DNA of 64,000 nt from an uncultured Lachnospiraceae bacterium (lineage in GTDB: Bacteria; Bacillota; Clostridia; Lachnospirales; Lachnospiraceae), in contig CALWIA010000015.1 in the NCBI GenBank assembly GCA_944380605.1, positions 1-64,000 of the forward strand, written 5' to 3'. The notes under the pieces are model-generated. The model made no database searches. It saw only the letters and a program-made list of their open reading frames with translations, and was not told the DNA's origin. The position numbers and the translations under genes are program-made. This document shows positions 8,395-18,581 of this stretch, one piece after another. Each line of letters opens with the position of its first letter. The stretch's first letter is position 1.

Positions 8395-9354
8395 TTACTC
8401 GTCGCTGGGATTCAGCTGCAGTCCCAGTTCCTTTAACTTCGCCAGCACTTCCTCCAGAGACTTGCGTCCCAGGTTGCGGACCTTCATCATATCCTCAGAG
8501 GTGCGGTTGCACAGCTCCTCTACGGTATTGATGCCGGCTCTCTTCAGGCAGTTGTAAGAACGTACGGACAGTTCCAGCTCGTCGATGTTCATCTCCAGCA
8601 CTTTCTCTTTTTCATTGTCTTCCTTCTCCACCATGACTTCTGCCGTCTTGGCGTTTTCGGAAAGGTCAATGAACAGATTCAGATGCTCGCTGAGAACCTT
8701 TGCCGCCAGGCTCACCGCTTCATCGGGAGCCAGAGTGCCGTTGGTGTACACATCCAGGGTCAGCTTATCGTAGTCCGTAACCTGTCCCACACGGGTGTTT
8801 TCCACGGTCATGTTCACCCGCTCCACCGGCGTATAGATCGAGTCAATGGCAATGACTCCGATGGGCAGGTCTTCCCGCTTGTTCTTATCCGCGCTGACAT
8901 AGCCGCGGCCCTTGGTGATGGTCAGTTCCATATAAAACTTGCTGTCCGTGCCGCCGCTTAAGGTGGCGATCACCTGCTCCGGATTGAGAATCTCAATGTC
9001 CGGATCCGCCTGAATGTCCGCGCCGGTGATCACGCCTTCACCTTCAAATTCGATGTAGGCGGTCTTCACCTCGTTGCTGTCGCTGTTGTTTTTAATTGCT
9101 AAGCTCTTGATGTTCATCACAATTTCAGTTACGTCCTCTTTGACGCCGGGAACGGAACTGAATTCATGCAAAACGCCGTCGATTTTCACCTGACTGACTG
9201 CAGCGCCCGGTAAAGAAGAGAGCATGATCCGTCTCAGGGAATTGCCCAGAGTCGTGCCATAACCTCTTTCCAGCGGTTCTACTACAAATTTTCCGTATTT
9301 CCTGTCTTCGGAGATCTCTGCAATCTCTATGTTTGGTTTTTCGAAATCGAACAC
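8395..9354 (-). CDS. rpoA: DNA-directed RNA polymerase alpha subunit
   Basis: This 319-residue protein has the normal length. The N-terminal dimerisation domain contains the [17 protein letters not shown] block. A linker near residues 225-250 leads to the C-terminal domain with [14 protein letters not shown] and [15 protein letters not shown], the DNA- and activator-binding helix-hairpin-helix region. It lies between rpsD and rplQ in the alpha block. Confidence 0.98.
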   Translation of the reverse strand: MFDFEKPNIEIAEISEDRKYGKFVVEPLERGYGTTLGNSLRRIMLSSLPGAAVSQVKIDGVLHEFSSVPGVKEDVTEIVMNIKSLAIKNNSDSNEVKTAYIEFEGEGVITGADIQADPDIEILNPEQVIATLSGGTDSKFYMELTITKGRGYVSADKNKREDLPIGVIAIDSIYTPVERVNMTVENTRVGQVTDYDKLTLDVYTNGTLAPDEAVSLAAKVLSEHLNLFIDLSENAKTAEVMVEKEDNEKEKVLEMNIDELELSVRSYNCLKRAGINTVEELCNRTSEDMMKVRNLGRKSLEEVLAKLKELGLQLNPSDE

Positions 9355-9412
9355 TACTCTAGCCCCTCCTTTGGGTTATACTGTCGAGGCTTCCTGCTCA
9401 CATCCTTACGGA

Positions 9413-10006
9413 TTATTTGGAGTACAACTCGACGATAAGCATTTCATTTACCGGAACATCAATCTCTTCTCTGGTGGGCATTTCTTTTACCGTGCCGCGC
9501 AGATTTTCCTGGTCAACTTCCAGCCAGGCGGGAACCATTCTCGCGCCGGTTACTTCCAGCACGTCTTTATATCTCTGTGAAGATTTGCATTTTTCGCGGA
9601 TCTCGATTACGTCGCCGGCTTTCACCAGGTAGGACGGAATGTTTACGCACTTGCCGTTTACCAGGATCTGCTTGTGGTCAACGATCTGTCTCGCTTCTCT
9701 TCTGGTGCGGCCGAAGCCCAGACGGAACACTACGTTGTCCAGTCTTCTCTCCAGAAGGATCATCAGGTTCTGGCCTACCATGCCTTCCATCTTCTCCGCT
9801 TTCGCGTAGTAGTTGCGGAAAGGTCTCTCCAGTACGCCATAGATAAATTTGGCTTTCTGCTTTTCTTTCAGCTGAAGGCCGTACTCACTCACTTTTCTGC
9901 TCGCTCTTTTTAATTCTCTGTTTGATTCTTTGTCTATTCCTAAATAGATCGGGTCTAAGCCAAGAGATCTGCATCTTTTAAGAACAGGAGTCTTATCAAC
10001 TGCCAC
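9413..10006 (-). CDS. rpsD: Small ribosomal subunit protein S4 (uS4)
   Basis: This 197-residue S4 has the [12 protein letters not shown]4-type RNA-binding motif in the middle. The N-terminal part begins [19 protein letters not shown] and has only one Cys in that region, so it lacks the four-Cys zinc site of some S4 proteins. S4 nucleates 30S assembly. In this clade it sits inside the alpha block between rpsK and rpoA, unlike Bacillus subtilis, where it is elsewhere. Confidence 0.97.
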   Translation of the reverse strand: MAVDKTPVLKRCRSLGLDPIYLGIDKESNRELKRASRKVSEYGLQLKEKQKAKFIYGVLERPFRNYYAKAEKMEGMVGQNLMILLERRLDNVVFRLGFGRTRREARQIVDHKQILVNGKCVNIPSYLVKAGDVIEIREKCKSSQRYKDVLEVTGARMVPAWLEVDQENLRGTVKEMPTREEIDVPVNEMLIVELYSK

Positions 10007-10023
10007 TTTTCGTACCTCCTAAA

Positions 10024-10425
10024 TTACACTCTTCTACGTTTGGGCGGACGGCATCCGTTGTGGGGAACCGGTGTTACGTCCTTGATACTGGTTACTTCAA
10101 TACCGCATGCGGAAAGCGCGCGGATTGCGGCTTCACGTCCGGATCCGGGTCCCTTAACCATAACGTCTACTGATTTCAAGCCGTGTACGATTGCTGCTTT
10201 GGCAGCCGTCTCTGCAGCCATCTGAGCTGCATACGGAGTAGATTTCCTTGAACCTCTAAATCCCAGACCACCGGCACTTGCCCATGAAATAGCGTTACCC
10301 TGCGTATCCGTCAACGTCACGATGGTGTTGTTGAAAGATGACTGGATATGTGCCTGTCCGCGTTCAACGTTTTTCTTTACGCGCTTTTTTGTCACTTTCT
10401 TTGCAGTGGACACTTTTTTAGCCAT
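10024..10425 (-). CDS. rpsK: Small ribosomal subunit protein S11 (uS11)
   Basis: This 133-residue S11 forms part of the 30S platform. The body contains [16 protein letters not shown] and the C-terminus ends [13 protein letters not shown], both diagnostic. The lysine-rich N-terminal 20 residues are longer than in enteric bacteria but normal in Firmicutes. It lies between rpsM and rpsD. Confidence 0.98.
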   Translation of the reverse strand: MAKKVSTAKKVTKKRVKKNVERGQAHIQSSFNNTIVTLTDTQGNAISWASAGGLGFRGSRKSTPYAAQMAAETAAKAAIVHGLKSVDVMVKGPGSGREAAIRALSACGIEVTSIKDVTPVPHNGCRPPKRRRV

Positions 10426-10515
10426 TTTAAACTAACCTACTTTCTTCCGAATTGCTCGAATCTCTGTTTCCTGTTTTTAAAACATGCAACGTGATTCTAC
10501 TTCAAAGTTTCCTAA

Positions 10516-10884
10516 TTACTTCTTCTTGTTGGCAACGGTCTTGCGGGGACCCTTGCGGGTTCTTGCGTTGGTCTTGGTCTTCTGACCGCGGACCGGCAGG
10601 CTCTTTCTGTGACGGATTCCGCGATAGCATCCGATTTCCTGCAGTCTCTTGATGTTCATGGCGATTTCTCTTCTCAGATCGCCTTCCACCATCTGCGTAT
10701 CGGCTACCACTGCGGAGATCTTTCTCACTTCATCGTCCGTCAGATCCTTGACGCGGGTGTCCGGATTTACGCCGGCCTCCGCCAGAATGCGGTTCGAGCT
10801 GGCTCTTCCGATCCCGTAGATGTAGGTCAAACCGATCTCAACACGTTTTTCTCTTGGTAAATCAACACCTGAAATACGAGCCAT
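10516..10884 (-). CDS. rpsM: Small ribosomal subunit protein S13 (uS13)
   Basis: This 122-residue S13 of the 30S head contacts tRNA and the B1 bridges. It begins [26 protein letters not shown] and ends in the basic tail [15 protein letters not shown]. It follows rpmJ with a 24-bp gap containing an AGGAGG site. Confidence 0.98.
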   Translation of the reverse strand: MARISGVDLPREKRVEIGLTYIYGIGRASSNRILAEAGVNPDTRVKDLTDDEVRKISAVVADTQMVEGDLRREIAMNIKRLQEIGCYRGIRHRKSLPVRGQKTKTNARTRKGPRKTVANKKK

Positions 10885-10908
10885 GTGTGTAGTACACCTC
10901 CTTGTTTT

Positions 10909-11022
10909 TTAACCTTGTCTCTGTTTGTGCTTCGGGTTTTCACAGATTACTCTGATGCTGCCCTTGCGCTTGATGATTTTGCATTTTTCGCAAATCGGTT
11001 TTACTGATGATCTAACCTTCAC
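10909..11022 (-). CDS. rpmJ: Large ribosomal subunit protein L36 (bL36), zinc-binding form
   Basis: A 37-residue protein read from a GTG at 11022, with AAGGAG eight bases upstream: it begins [15 protein letters not shown] and ends [11 protein letters not shown]. The CxxC...C...H pattern is the zinc site of the ancestral C+ form. Small size and a GTG start make it easy to miss. It is the first gene after the internal promoter at 11160-11188. Confidence 0.95.
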   Translation of the reverse strand: MKVRSSVKPICEKCKIIKRKGSIRVICENPKHKQRQG

Positions 11023-11040
11023 AGCAATTCTCCTTTCAAA

Positions 11041-11150
11041 TCCCGGTACACCCGGCCGGGCGTATCCGCTTATATATCTAAAAACAGCTTAGATATACAG
11101 ATCAGCCAGGGCTGCTTTTGGGCAAAGTTCACCTGGCACTTCAACAAAGT
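11041..11150 (-). other. Structured 5' leader of the rpmJ-rpsM-rpsK-rpsD-rpoA-rplQ transcript
   Basis: The roughly 130-nt untranslated leader contains a perfect 9-bp hairpin (11073-11081 with 11089-11097) and a GC-rich CCCGG/CCGGG stem near 11041-11060, just before the rpmJ ribosome site. The position suits ribosomal protein feedback, but no known leader class was recognised. Confidence 0.4.
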
Positions 11151-11159
11151 CGCTAGAGC

Positions 11160-11188
11160 ATTATAACACCTTTCCCCAGGGAAAGCAA
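11160..11188 (-). promoter_or_regulatory. Internal promoter of the alpha block
   Basis: Minus-strand TTGCTT (11183-11188), 17-bp spacer, perfect TATAAT (11160-11165), placed between infA and rpmJ. It would give separate expression of rpmJ to rplQ in addition to read-through from the spc operon. Confidence 0.78.
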
Positions 11189-11208
11189 GTGCTTTTTCCC
11201 TTTTCTTT

Positions 11209-11427
11209 CTATTTATCTCTCCAGATAATTCTTCCCTTGGAAAGATCGTAGGGGGACAGTTCAATGGTCACTTTATCGCCCGGCAGAATCTTGATATAAT
11301 TCATGCGCAGCTTGCCGCTGATATGGGCCAGAACCTGATGTCCGTTTTCCAGTTCCACCTGGAACATGGCATTGGGCAGCTTTTCTACCACAACGCCTTC
11401 GATCTCAATCACATCCGCCTTTGACAT
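11209..11427 (-). CDS. infA: Translation initiation factor IF-1
   Basis: This 72-residue single OB-fold protein occupies the 30S A site during initiation. It begins [20 protein letters not shown] and contains the conserved [17 protein letters not shown] segment. It lies after map and the small KOW gene, and before rpmJ, the normal Firmicutes order. Confidence 0.98.
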   Translation of the reverse strand: MSKADVIEIEGVVVEKLPNAMFQVELENGHQVLAHISGKLRMNYIKILPGDKVTIELSPYDLSKGRIIWRDK

Positions 11428-11440
11428 GGCGTCTACCTCC

Positions 11441-11716
11441 TTATGGCTGACTTTCTCTCCTGTAGCGTTTCAGATGCTGCCGCACGGCGTCATCGCTGAG
11501 ATGGCCGGCTGCCAGCAGCGCTTCCCGGTCCGTCTCCTCCCGGTCGTGGATGATCTGAATGTGTTTCCGGTTTTTGCGTTTGGGGCGGCTCACCGGCCGG
11601 ATCTTTCCATCCGCTAAGAAAACATATTCTCCCTCTTCCCGGATTATGATATACAGCGTTTCCCGGTCATGGCCGGCCAGGGACCTGGCCAGAGCCCCGG
11701 TGCACCCGCTTCTCAT
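11441..11716 (-). CDS. Small KOW-domain RNA-binding protein between map and infA
   Basis: This 91-residue protein begins [19 protein letters not shown], with a KOW-like beta-barrel start ([19 protein letters not shown]), then [22 protein letters not shown] and a helical, charged end. An equivalent small KOW gene sits at the same place in many Firmicutes (ybzG in Bacillus subtilis) and is thought to bind ribosomal RNA. Start and map stop overlap by one base (TAATG), indicating coupled translation. The assignment relies on position and motif; the precise role is unknown. Confidence 0.75.
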   Translation of the reverse strand: MRSGCTGALARSLAGHDRETLYIIIREEGEYVFLADGKIRPVSRPKRKNRKHIQIIHDREETDREALLAAGHLSDDAVRQHLKRYRRESQP

Positions 11717-12507
11717 TACAGCAGCCCCAGCCGACGCATTTCTTCTTTTTCCGAATCCTGCATCGACAGAATCTCCGGTCCGTTTTCACAGATCAGAATG
11801 GTGTTTTCGTAATGAGCGGACAGGGAACCATCCTCCGTCACAACGGTCCAGTCGTCATCCAGCCAGCAGACATCCGGCCGCCCCATATTGATCATGGGCT
11901 CCACTGCCAGGGTCATGCCCGCCTGCAGGCGGATTCCTTTCCGTTTCTGGGCGAAATTGGGCACTTCCGGATCTTCATGAAGATGTTCGCCGATGCCGTG
12001 TCCCACCAGATCCCGAACCACGCCGTATCCGAAGGCTTCCGCGTACGCCTGGATCGCCTGGGAAATATCGTTGAGATGATTCCCGGGTTTGGCGTATTTT
12101 ATACCTTCAAAGAAACTTTTTCTCGTCACTTCGATGAGTTTTGCCGCCTCCGGGCTGATCTCGCCTACCGCGTGAGTCCTGGCGGAGTCCGAATGATAGC
12201 CTTTGTAGATCACGCCGGCGTCCAGGCTGACGATGTCGCCTTCCTGAATGATGTGATGGCGGTCGGGAATGCCGTGCACCACCTCATCGTTGACGGATAC
12301 GCAGATAGAGGCGGGATAGCCGTTGTAATCCTTAAAGGAAGGGATGCAGCCGTGGCTGCGGATAATCTCTTCCCCCAGCCGGTCGATATCCAGCGTGGAC
12401 ATGCCGGGCCGCAGCGCCTTGCCCAGTTCCTCATGGGTAATGGCAAGGATTCTTCCGGCTTCCCGCATCAGCTCAATTTCCCGCGGGGATTTGATGGTTA
12501 CTGACAT
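11716..12507 (-). CDS. map: Methionine aminopeptidase, type I
   Basis: This 263-residue protein removes the initiator methionine from nascent chains. All five metal ligands are visible in order: [33 protein letters not shown] and the final SAHYENT glutamate. There is no N-terminal zinc-finger extension. The gene overlaps adk by 10 bp and the KOW gene by one base, so the secY-adk-map stretch is tightly coupled. Confidence 0.97.
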   Translation of the reverse strand: MSVTIKSPREIELMREAGRILAITHEELGKALRPGMSTLDIDRLGEEIIRSHGCIPSFKDYNGYPASICVSVNDEVVHGIPDRHHIIQEGDIVSLDAGVIYKGYHSDSARTHAVGEISPEAAKLIEVTRKSFFEGIKYAKPGNHLNDISQAIQAYAEAFGYGVVRDLVGHGIGEHLHEDPEVPNFAQKRKGIRLQAGMTLAVEPMINMGRPDVCWLDDDWTVVTEDGSLSAHYENTILICENGPEILSMQDSEKEEMRRLGLL

Positions 12508-13154
12508 GACGCGTCTCCCAAAACGGCAGTGATTTCCTGGAAGACTTCCTCCAGGTCTCTGGTGCCGTCCACGGCAGCCAGAACTCCCGCTTTTTTATAG
12601 TAGTCGATCAGCGGCTGCGTCTGCTGATGGTATACGTCCAGACGCTTTTTCACCGTCTCCGCCTTGTCGTCGTCCCGCAGCACCAGTTCCTGGCCGCACA
12701 CGTCGCAGACGCCTTCCTGCTTCGGCGGATTGTACTGAATGTGGTATGTAGCGCCGCAGCCCAGGCAGGCTCTCCGGCCGGCCATACGGGTGATAATGGC
12801 CTCGTCCGGCACCGCCACGTCGATGGCATAGTCAATGGCGTCTCCCATGGCGTTCAGCGCCTCCGTCAGGCTCTCTGCCTGGGGAATGGTTCTGGGGAAT
12901 CCATCCAGCACATAGCCGTCCCGGCAGTCCGCTTCCTGAATCCGGTTCAGCAGCATTTCAATGGTCACCGCATCCGGCACCAGCATGCCCTGATCCATAT
13001 AGGATTTGGCTTTCTTTCCCAGTTCCGTGCCGCCTTTGATGTTGGCGCGGAAAATATCTCCGGTGGAAATGTGGGGGATTCCGTATTTCTGCGCGATTTT
13101 TTTCGCCTGTGTTCCCTTGCCCGCTCCCGGGGCTCCCAGCATAATAATCTTCAT
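12498..13154 (-). CDS. adk: Adenylate kinase, zinc-lid type
   Basis: Start chosen at [16 protein letters not shown] (13154, 218 residues), where AAAGGA lies upstream; an in-frame ATG at 13238 would overlap secY and add an atypical 28 residues. It converts AMP plus ATP to two ADP. The P-loop GAPGAGKGT and the LDGFPRT AMP site are intact. The LID domain holds four cysteines (CLGC and CDVC), the structural zinc site usual in Gram-positive adenylate kinases. Confidence 0.97.
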   Translation of the reverse strand: MKIIMLGAPGAGKGTQAKKIAQKYGIPHISTGDIFRANIKGGTELGKKAKSYMDQGMLVPDAVTIEMLLNRIQEADCRDGYVLDGFPRTIPQAESLTEALNAMGDAIDYAIDVAVPDEAIITRMAGRRACLGCGATYHIQYNPPKQEGVCDVCGQELVLRDDDKAETVKKRLDVYHQQTQPLIDYYKKAGVLAAVDGTRDLEEVFQEITAVLGDASCQ

Positions 13155-13230
13155 TTTCTCATTCCTTTCACAAAGACCAAAAGGGGATGCAGCGTTTTTA
13201 AGCAGCTGCATCTCCCCTTCATCAAGCGCG

Positions 13231-14550
13231 TCAATCATTCAGGAATCCCTTGTAATTGCGCACAAGCATCTGTGATTCAATTGCCTTGATGGTTTCCAGG
13301 ATAACACCGACAATAATAATCAGGGAGGTGCCCGCGAAGGACAGCTGACTGATGTTGAACAGTCCGGAAACAAGAATCGGAACGATGCTGACAATGATCA
13401 GACCGCAGGCTCCGATAAAAACAATGTAGTTCAGAATGCTGTTCAGATAATCGGATGTGGGTTTGCCCGGACGGATGCCGGGGATAAAGCCGCCCTGCTT
13501 TTTAATGTTGTTGGCCACTTCCAGCGGGTTGAAGGTGATGGACGTGTAAAAATACGCGAACACCACGATCAGCACCAGGTAGATTACCAGGCCGATGGAA
13601 TACACCGGCATTTCCGGTCTGCACCAGGAAGAAGAGTTCAGCATCAGCAGAATTTTTCCGCCTATGGAGGTGTAGTCCACGGTAAAGAACTGGGCGATCA
13701 CAACCGGAAACGACATCAGGGAAGACGCGAAGATCACGGGAATGACACCGGCGGTGTTGACCTTCAGCGGAATGCTGGAGGACTGTCCGCCTACCATTCT
13801 GCGGCCCTGCATCTTCTGGGAATACTGCACCGGGATCTTTCTCTGAGCGTCCTGCAGCACGATGACAAAGACCACCATGGCCGCGATGACCGCCAGGATC
13901 ACCAGGGCGCTGACCACCGCTACAGGGATGTTCTGCGCCGACGCGATAAATCGGGTGTACAGCGTATTGATGTCATTGGGAAGGCTGGAAATAATGTTGA
14001 AAAGCAGTACGATGGAAATTCCGTTTCCCACGCCGTTTTCTGTAATCCGCTCGCCGATCCACATCAGCAGAGCGCTGCCCGCCGTCATGGTGGCCACTGC
14101 CACTACAACGCTTAAGGCATTGAATTCCAGCAGCAGGCCCTGGCCGCCGAATCCCACCGCCATGGCGATGGACTCCACCAGCGCGAGAGCCACTGTCAGA
14201 TAACGGGTATACTCCGTTATTTTTCTTCTTCCGTCCTCTCCCTCTTTCTGCATCTCTTCCAGTTTCGGAATGGCGATGGTCATCAGCTGGATGATAATGG
14301 AAGAAGTAATATAAGGGGTAATGCTCAGGGCGAAGACGGACATGCTGGTGAAGGATCCACCAGTCATGGCGTTAAAAAACCCAAATGCGTCTCCGCTCTG
14401 TCTTGCGAAAAAATCAGCAAAATAACTTGTGTTAACTCCAGGAATCGGCAATTCGGAACCGAAACGGATCACTACCAGCATCATGAAGGTATACAGGAGC
14501 TTCTTTCGGATATCCTTAATTCGAAATGCATCTCGGAGTGTTTTCAGCAT
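13231..14550 (-). CDS. secY: Protein translocase channel subunit SecY
   Basis: This 439-residue protein has ten predicted membrane segments and forms the Sec channel. It begins [21 protein letters not shown]. The conserved loop [20 protein letters not shown] (cytoplasmic, SecA and ribosome contact) and [22 protein letters not shown] are present. It follows rplO by 1 bp and precedes adk, as in most bacteria. Confidence 0.98.
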   Translation of the reverse strand: MLKTLRDAFRIKDIRKKLLYTFMMLVVIRFGSELPIPGVNTSYFADFFARQSGDAFGFFNAMTGGSFTSMSVFALSITPYITSSIIIQLMTIAIPKLEEMQKEGEDGRRKITEYTRYLTVALALVESIAMAVGFGGQGLLLEFNALSVVVAVATMTAGSALLMWIGERITENGVGNGISIVLLFNIISSLPNDINTLYTRFIASAQNIPVAVVSALVILAVIAAMVVFVIVLQDAQRKIPVQYSQKMQGRRMVGGQSSSIPLKVNTAGVIPVIFASSLMSFPVVIAQFFTVDYTSIGGKILLMLNSSSWCRPEMPVYSIGLVIYLVLIVVFAYFYTSITFNPLEVANNIKKQGGFIPGIRPGKPTSDYLNSILNYIVFIGACGLIIVSIVPILVSGLFNISQLSFAGTSLIIIVGVILETIKAIESQMLVRNYKGFLND

Positions 14551-14551
14551 A

Positions 14552-14992
14552 TCAGATCACCTCGCAGGTTCCGCCAGCCGCTTCAATCTTGGCCTTTGCT
14601 CCCTCGCTGAATGCGTCAACCTTAACAGTCAGCTTTTTGGTCAGTTCTCCATCTCCCAGGATCTTGACGCCGTCTCTCGGATTCTTGATCACGCCGGTCT
14701 CCAGCAGAGTCTCTACCGTTACGACCGTATCGTTGTCAAATCTTTCCAGAGCGCTTACGTTAATACCTACGATTTCCTTGCTGTTCCGGTTGGTGAATCC
14801 TCTCTTCGGCAGACGTCTGTACAGAGGCATCTGGCCGCCCTCAAATCCGGGTCTGGTCGCGCCGGAACGGGCTTTCTGGCCCTTATGTCCCTTGCCGGCC
14901 GTCTTGCCGTTGCCTGAACCATGTCCGCGTCCTCTTCTGAAGCTATCGCTGTGTTTGGACCCTTCCGCAGGCCTTAAATTTGACAAATCCAT
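14552..14992 (-). CDS. rplO: Large ribosomal subunit protein L15 (uL15)
   Basis: This 146-residue late-assembly 50S protein begins [21 protein letters not shown]. It has the glycine- and lysine-rich N-terminal extension ([19 protein letters not shown]) that threads into 23S rRNA. It is followed almost immediately by secY. Confidence 0.98.
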   Translation of the reverse strand: MDLSNLRPAEGSKHSDSFRRGRGHGSGNGKTAGKGHKGQKARSGATRPGFEGGQMPLYRRLPKRGFTNRNSKEIVGINVSALERFDNDTVVTVETLLETGVIKNPRDGVKILGDGELTKKLTVKVDAFSEGAKAKIEAAGGTCEVI

Positions 14993-15016
14993 GTCCGCAC
15001 CTCCTTGTTTCTCCGA

Positions 15017-15199
15017 TTAAACTTCTTCCACTTTTACCAAATGCTTCACATGCCAGATCATGCCTCTTACAGCCTCGTTATCCGGCAGTTCCACAGTCTT
15101 ATGCAGCTTTCTCAGGCCCAGAGCCTCTACGGTAGCCCTCTGCTTGGGGATGGCTCCGATGGGGGATTTGACCAGGGTTACTTTCAGTTTTTCAGCCAT
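15017..15199 (-). CDS. rpmD: Large ribosomal subunit protein L30 (uL30)
   Basis: A complete 60-residue L30 beginning MAEKLKVTLVKSPIGAIPKQRATVEALGLRKL, the typical bacterial form with the LRKLHKTV RNA-binding turn. It lies between rpsE and rplO, with ribosome sites in both short gaps. Confidence 0.97.
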   Translation of the reverse strand: MAEKLKVTLVKSPIGAIPKQRATVEALGLRKLHKTVELPDNEAVRGMIWHVKHLVKVEEV

Positions 15200-15212
15200 T
15201 TTTGCACCCTCC

Positions 15213-15722
15213 TTAGCCTAAAATCTCTTCTACCGATTTGCCGCGAAGTCTGGCGACCTCGTCGGGAGTCTTCATCTGGCACAGGCCCTTCAGGGTAGCC
15301 AGAACCACGTTGGTCTTGTTGTTGGAACCCAGGGACTTGGTACGGATGTTCTTGATGCCAGCCAGCTCTACCACCGCACGGGCGGGGCCGCCGGCGATGA
15401 TGCCGGTACCTTCGGGAGCTCTCTTCAGCAGCACCGTAGCGCTGCCGTACTTGCCCAGGAAATCGTGGGGGATACTCTTGTTCTCATCTACCGGAATCTC
15501 CACCAGATTCTTCATGGCAGCTTCTTTGCCTTTGCGGATCGCTTCCGGAACCTCGCCTGCCTTTCCAAGGCCTGCTCCTACGTGTCCATTTCCATCGCCT
15601 ACCACTACCAAAGCGGAGAATCTCATGGTACGTCCGCCCTTTACGGTCTTTGATACACGCTTGATGGCCACAACTCTGTCGTTTAACTCAAACTGACTCG
15701 GGTCAATAATTGTACGTTTCAT
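15213..15722 (-). CDS. rpsE: Small ribosomal subunit protein S5 (uS5)
   Basis: This 169-residue protein helps form the mRNA entry site of the 30S subunit. The N-terminal double-stranded RNA-binding fold contains [21 protein letters not shown], and the body contains [14 protein letters not shown]. The family's spectinomycin-linked loop VSKTVKGGR is wild type. It sits between rplR and rpmD. Confidence 0.98.
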   Translation of the reverse strand: MKRTIIDPSQFELNDRVVAIKRVSKTVKGGRTMRFSALVVVGDGNGHVGAGLGKAGEVPEAIRKGKEAAMKNLVEIPVDENKSIPHDFLGKYGSATVLLKRAPEGTGIIAGGPARAVVELAGIKNIRTKSLGSNNKTNVVLATLKGLCQMKTPDEVARLRGKSVEEILG

Positions 15723-15740
15723 GCCGTATTCTCCTCTCTG

Positions 15741-16109
15741 TTAGAATTTCAGGCCGGCTTCACGGGCCGCGTCGGCCAGCGCCTGAACCTTGCCGTGATA
15801 GATAAAGCCGCCTCTGTCGAAGACAACCGTATCGATGCCTTTTTCCAGTGCTCTCTTCGCGATCAGGGTGCCTACATATGCGGCAGCCTCAACGGTGTTG
15901 GTATGCTCCAGTTCTTCTCTGGCAGCCTTTTCCGTGGTGGAGGCAGCTACCAGCGTGTTGCCGACTGAGTCATCAATAATTTGAGCATACATATGATTAT
16001 TACTTCTGAACACGGCCAGACGCGGTCTTTCGGCAGTGCCGGCAAAACGGTTGCGCATTCTGGTGTGCTTTTTTACGCGAACTTCGCTTCTTGACTGTTT
16101 ACTAACCAT
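15741..16109 (-). CDS. rplR: Large ribosomal subunit protein L18 (uL18)
   Basis: This 122-residue protein binds 5S rRNA. The basic N-terminus ([21 protein letters not shown]) and the end [26 protein letters not shown] are diagnostic. It lies between rplF and rpsE. Confidence 0.98.
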   Translation of the reverse strand: MVSKQSRSEVRVKKHTRMRNRFAGTAERPRLAVFRSNNHMYAQIIDDSVGNTLVAASTTEKAAREELEHTNTVEAAAYVGTLIAKRALEKGIDTVVFDRGGFIYHGKVQALADAAREAGLKF

Positions 16110-16126
16110 TTTTACACTCTCCTTAC

Positions 16127-16669
16127 TTATTTCTTACCAGTCTTACCAACTTTACGTCTGATCACTTCATCAGCATATTTGATGCCCTTGCCCTTGTACG
16201 GCTCAGGTCTTCTCTTGTCTCTGATTTCAGCTGCGTATTGGCCGACTTTCTCTTTGTCAATGCCCTTTACAGTAATTTTATTCTGACCGTCCAGTACAGA
16301 CTCCAGTCCTTCCGGATCCTCCATCTCTACCGGATGGGAATAGCCCAGGTTCAAAATCAGCTTCTTGCCCTGCTTGGACGCTCTGTAACCAACACCATTG
16401 ACTTCCAGCACTTTCTCATATCCGTTGGTTACGCCGATGATCATGTTGTTAATCAGGGTTCTGGTCAATCCATGTAAGGATTTCATTTTCTTTAAATCAT
16501 TGGGTCTGGTTACGACCACGTGGCCATCTTCTTCTTTGATGGTCATTTCCGCGGGAAGCACTCTTTCCAGAGTTCCCTTGGGTCCTTTTACAGTCACTTT
16601 ATTATTTTCTGCAATCGTGACAGTTACGCCTGCCGGGATCGCGATAGGCATTCTTCCTATACGTGACAT
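16127..16669 (-). CDS. rplF: Large ribosomal subunit protein L6 (uL6)
   Basis: This 180-residue protein near the factor-binding site of the 50S subunit begins [15 protein letters not shown]. It ends with the signature region [18 protein letters not shown]. It is separated from rpsH by about 100 bp that hold only a ribosome site. Confidence 0.98.
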   Translation of the reverse strand: MSRIGRMPIAIPAGVTVTIAENNKVTVKGPKGTLERVLPAEMTIKEEDGHVVVTRPNDLKKMKSLHGLTRTLINNMIIGVTNGYEKVLEVNGVGYRASKQGKKLILNLGYSHPVEMEDPEGLESVLDGQNKITVKGIDKEKVGQYAAEIRDKRRPEPYKGKGIKYADEVIRRKVGKTGKK

Positions 16670-16770
16670 GCCGTTTACCTCCTTAAATTTTCGGAAAAGG
16701 CGTCTGCGCCTCTTCTGTTTTCAGTCCTGTTTTTTCTGCGCCTGCAGAAGATAGATCTCGCTTTGCCGTG

Positions 16771-17172
16771 TTACCAAATGAAAGCCAGTACTTCGCCGCC
16801 GACACCCAGCTGACGCGCTTCTTTATCGGTTACCACTCCCTGGTTCGTGGAAATGATCGCGGTTCCCAGTCCTCCCAGTACCTTGGGCAGGTCTTCCTTG
16901 CTGGCGTATACACGCAGGCCGGGCTTGGAAATTCTCTTCAGACCGGTGATGATCTTCTCGTTCTTGTCCGCGCCGTACTTCAGGGTGATGCGGATGGTCT
17001 GGAACGCGCCGTCCTCAACCAGATCATACTTCTTTACATATCCCTCTTTCACAAGGATGTCGGCAATGGCCAGTTTCATCTTGGAAGACGGAACGTCTAC
17101 TGTATCATGTTTCGCAGTATTGGCATTACGGATTCTTGTAAGCATATCTGCAATCGGATCGCTCATTGTCAT
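16771..17172 (-). CDS. rpsH: Small ribosomal subunit protein S8 (uS8)
   Basis: This 133-residue protein binds 16S helix 21 and is the spc-operon translational repressor in Escherichia coli. It begins [22 protein letters not shown] and ends with the typical GGEVLAFIW. The ATG at 17172 is supported by AGGAGG nine bases upstream. The 325-bp gap before it (17173-17497) is unusually long for this operon and holds the tandem repeat at 17242-17495. Confidence 0.98.
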   Translation of the reverse strand: MTMSDPIADMLTRIRNANTAKHDTVDVPSSKMKLAIADILVKEGYVKKYDLVEDGAFQTIRITLKYGADKNEKIITGLKRISKPGLRVYASKEDLPKVLGGLGTAIISTNQGVVTDKEARQLGVGGEVLAFIW

Positions 17173-17241
17173 GATATTCTTCCTCCTAATTCTATTTCAA
17201 GCGGAACAGCATTGCCTGGCTTCGCAAAGTACTCCATGCGC

Positions 17242-17495
17242 CGCCAAGTTGCTTTATGCGGTTTGTTCGCTTAACTAAATTCGCACTCGCTTTCGCTCCT
17301 GCTCATTAAGGTGCGCGAACGACCTCGCACTAGGCTCATTCTACGCCTGCGGCTTGAATTCGCCAAGTTGCTTTCATGCGGTTTGTTCGCTTAACTAAAT
17401 TCGCACTCGCTTCCGCTCCTGCTCATTAAGGTGCGCGAACGACCTCGCACTAGGCTCATTCTACGCCTGCGGCTTGAATTCGCCAAGTTGCTTTC
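17242..17495. repeat. Two-copy 120-bp tandem repeat inside the spc operon
   Basis: Copy 1 (17242-17360, 119 bp) and copy 2 (17361-17480, 120 bp) are almost identical: one inserted C (CTTTATGCGG against CTTTCATGCGG) and one T/C change (17292 against 17412). The first 15 bases of a third copy run to 17495, abutting the rpsN stop region. The unit contains hairpin-prone segments such as GTGCG...CGCAC. Only a 22-codon frame is possible, so it is unlikely to be coding. It resembles a dispersed intergenic repeat that duplicated in place; there are no other copies in this window. Confidence 0.92.
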
Positions 17496-17497
17496 GG

Positions 17498-17683
17498 TCA
17501 CCAGCTGGCTTTCTTGACACCCGGAATCTGGCCTTTGTACGCTAACTCACGGAAGCAGATACGGCAGATGCCGTACTTTCTCAGATATGCGTGCGGACGA
17601 CCGCAGATTCTGCAGCGGTTATACTCTCTGGTGGAGAATTTCGCCGGACGCTGCTGCTTAATCTTCATTGAAGTTTTAGCCAT
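17498..17683 (-). CDS. rpsN: Small ribosomal subunit protein S14, zinc-binding type Z
   Basis: A short 61-residue S14 with the two CxxC zinc motifs (CRICGRPH and CRICFREL) of the C+ type, ending [11 protein letters not shown]. The stop codon lies only a few bases from the truncated third copy of the 120-bp repeat. Confidence 0.97.
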   Translation of the reverse strand: MAKTSMKIKQQRPAKFSTREYNRCRICGRPHAYLRKYGICRICFRELAYKGQIPGVKKASW

Positions 17684-17699
17684 GGAATTTTCCTCCTAC

Positions 17700-18239
17700 T
17701 TATTTCTGAAACGGCATATTGAATAAAGTCAACAGTTCACGGGCCTCTTCGTCCGTCTTGGCAGTGGTGACAAAGATGATATCCATGCCTCTTACCTTGT
17801 CTACCTTGTCATATTCGATTTCCGGGAAAATCAGCTGTTCCTTGATGCCCAGCGCGTAGTTTCCTCTTCCGTCGAAGGCGTTGGGATTCACGCCGCGGAA
17901 GTCACGTACGCGGGGAAGCGCCAGGTTGATCAGGCGATCCGCGAACTCGTACATCTTCTCACCCCGCAGAGTCACTTTGCAGCCAATGGGCATGCCCTCA
18001 CGGATTTTGAAGTTTGCTACGGATTTTTTCGCTCTGGTGGTCACAGCCTTCTGGCCGGTGATGATCTCCAGATCTCTGACTGCGGAGTCCAGGACTTTCG
18101 CATTTTCTTTCGCTTCGCCGACGCCCATGTTGATAACGATCTTATCCAGCTTCGGAACTTCCATAATGTTCTTGTAGCCGAACTTCTTGATCAGAGCGTC
18201 TACGATTTCATTCTGATATAATTCTTTTAATCTGGCCAC
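17700..18239 (-). CDS. rplE: Large ribosomal subunit protein L5 (uL5)
   Basis: This 179-residue 5S rRNA-binding protein of the central protuberance begins [24 protein letters not shown]. It contains the [21 protein letters not shown] and [19 protein letters not shown] blocks. It lies between rplX and rpsN. Confidence 0.98.
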   Translation of the reverse strand: MARLKELYQNEIVDALIKKFGYKNIMEVPKLDKIVINMGVGEAKENAKVLDSAVRDLEIITGQKAVTTRAKKSVANFKIREGMPIGCKVTLRGEKMYEFADRLINLALPRVRDFRGVNPNAFDGRGNYALGIKEQLIFPEIEYDKVDKVRGMDIIFVTTAKTDEEARELLTLFNMPFQK

Positions 18240-18262
18240 GATTTTTTTCCTCCTCTCCTGAA

Positions 18263-18568
18263 TCAGTCAATTACCTTGCCGGTCTTTCTGGCAACGCGGA
18301 CCTTCTTGCCGTCTTTGATCTCAAAGCCGACGCGAGTCGCCTGGCCGTCTACAACCAGCATTACGTTGGAAATGTCAATCGGGGCTTCCTTGCTGATGAT
18401 GCCGCCGTTGGGATTGGAAGCGCTGGGTTTCGCGTGCTTCGTTACCATGTTGCAGCCTTCCACCAGGATCTTGCCGGTCTTGGTGCTCACATGCAGCACT
18501 TTGCCGGTTTTGTCTTTATCTTTTCCCGCAATAACCTTTACCAGGTCATCTTTTCTGATTTTATGCAC
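18263..18568 (-). CDS. rplX: Large ribosomal subunit protein L24 (uL24)
   Basis: This is a 101-residue L24 starting at the GTG at 18568 ([24 protein letters not shown]), chosen because AAGGAGG lies eight bases upstream. A longer frame begins upstream but overlaps rplN and looks unlike L24. The KOW motif is in the first 30 residues. It initiates 50S assembly and lies between rplN and rplE. Confidence 0.96.
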   Translation of the reverse strand: MHKIRKDDLVKVIAGKDKDKTGKVLHVSTKTGKILVEGCNMVTKHAKPSASNPNGGIISKEAPIDISNVMLVVDGQATRVGFEIKDGKKVRVARKTGKVID

Positions 18569-18581
18569 AGTGCACACCTCC

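Noticed and set aside
17242..17480. A 22-codon frame (MSLVRG start) in each copy of the 120-bp repeat, taken as a small peptide gene
   Set aside because: No ribosome site before either ATG, the frame lies wholly in a repeat, and there is nothing to suggest translation; treated as a repeat instead.
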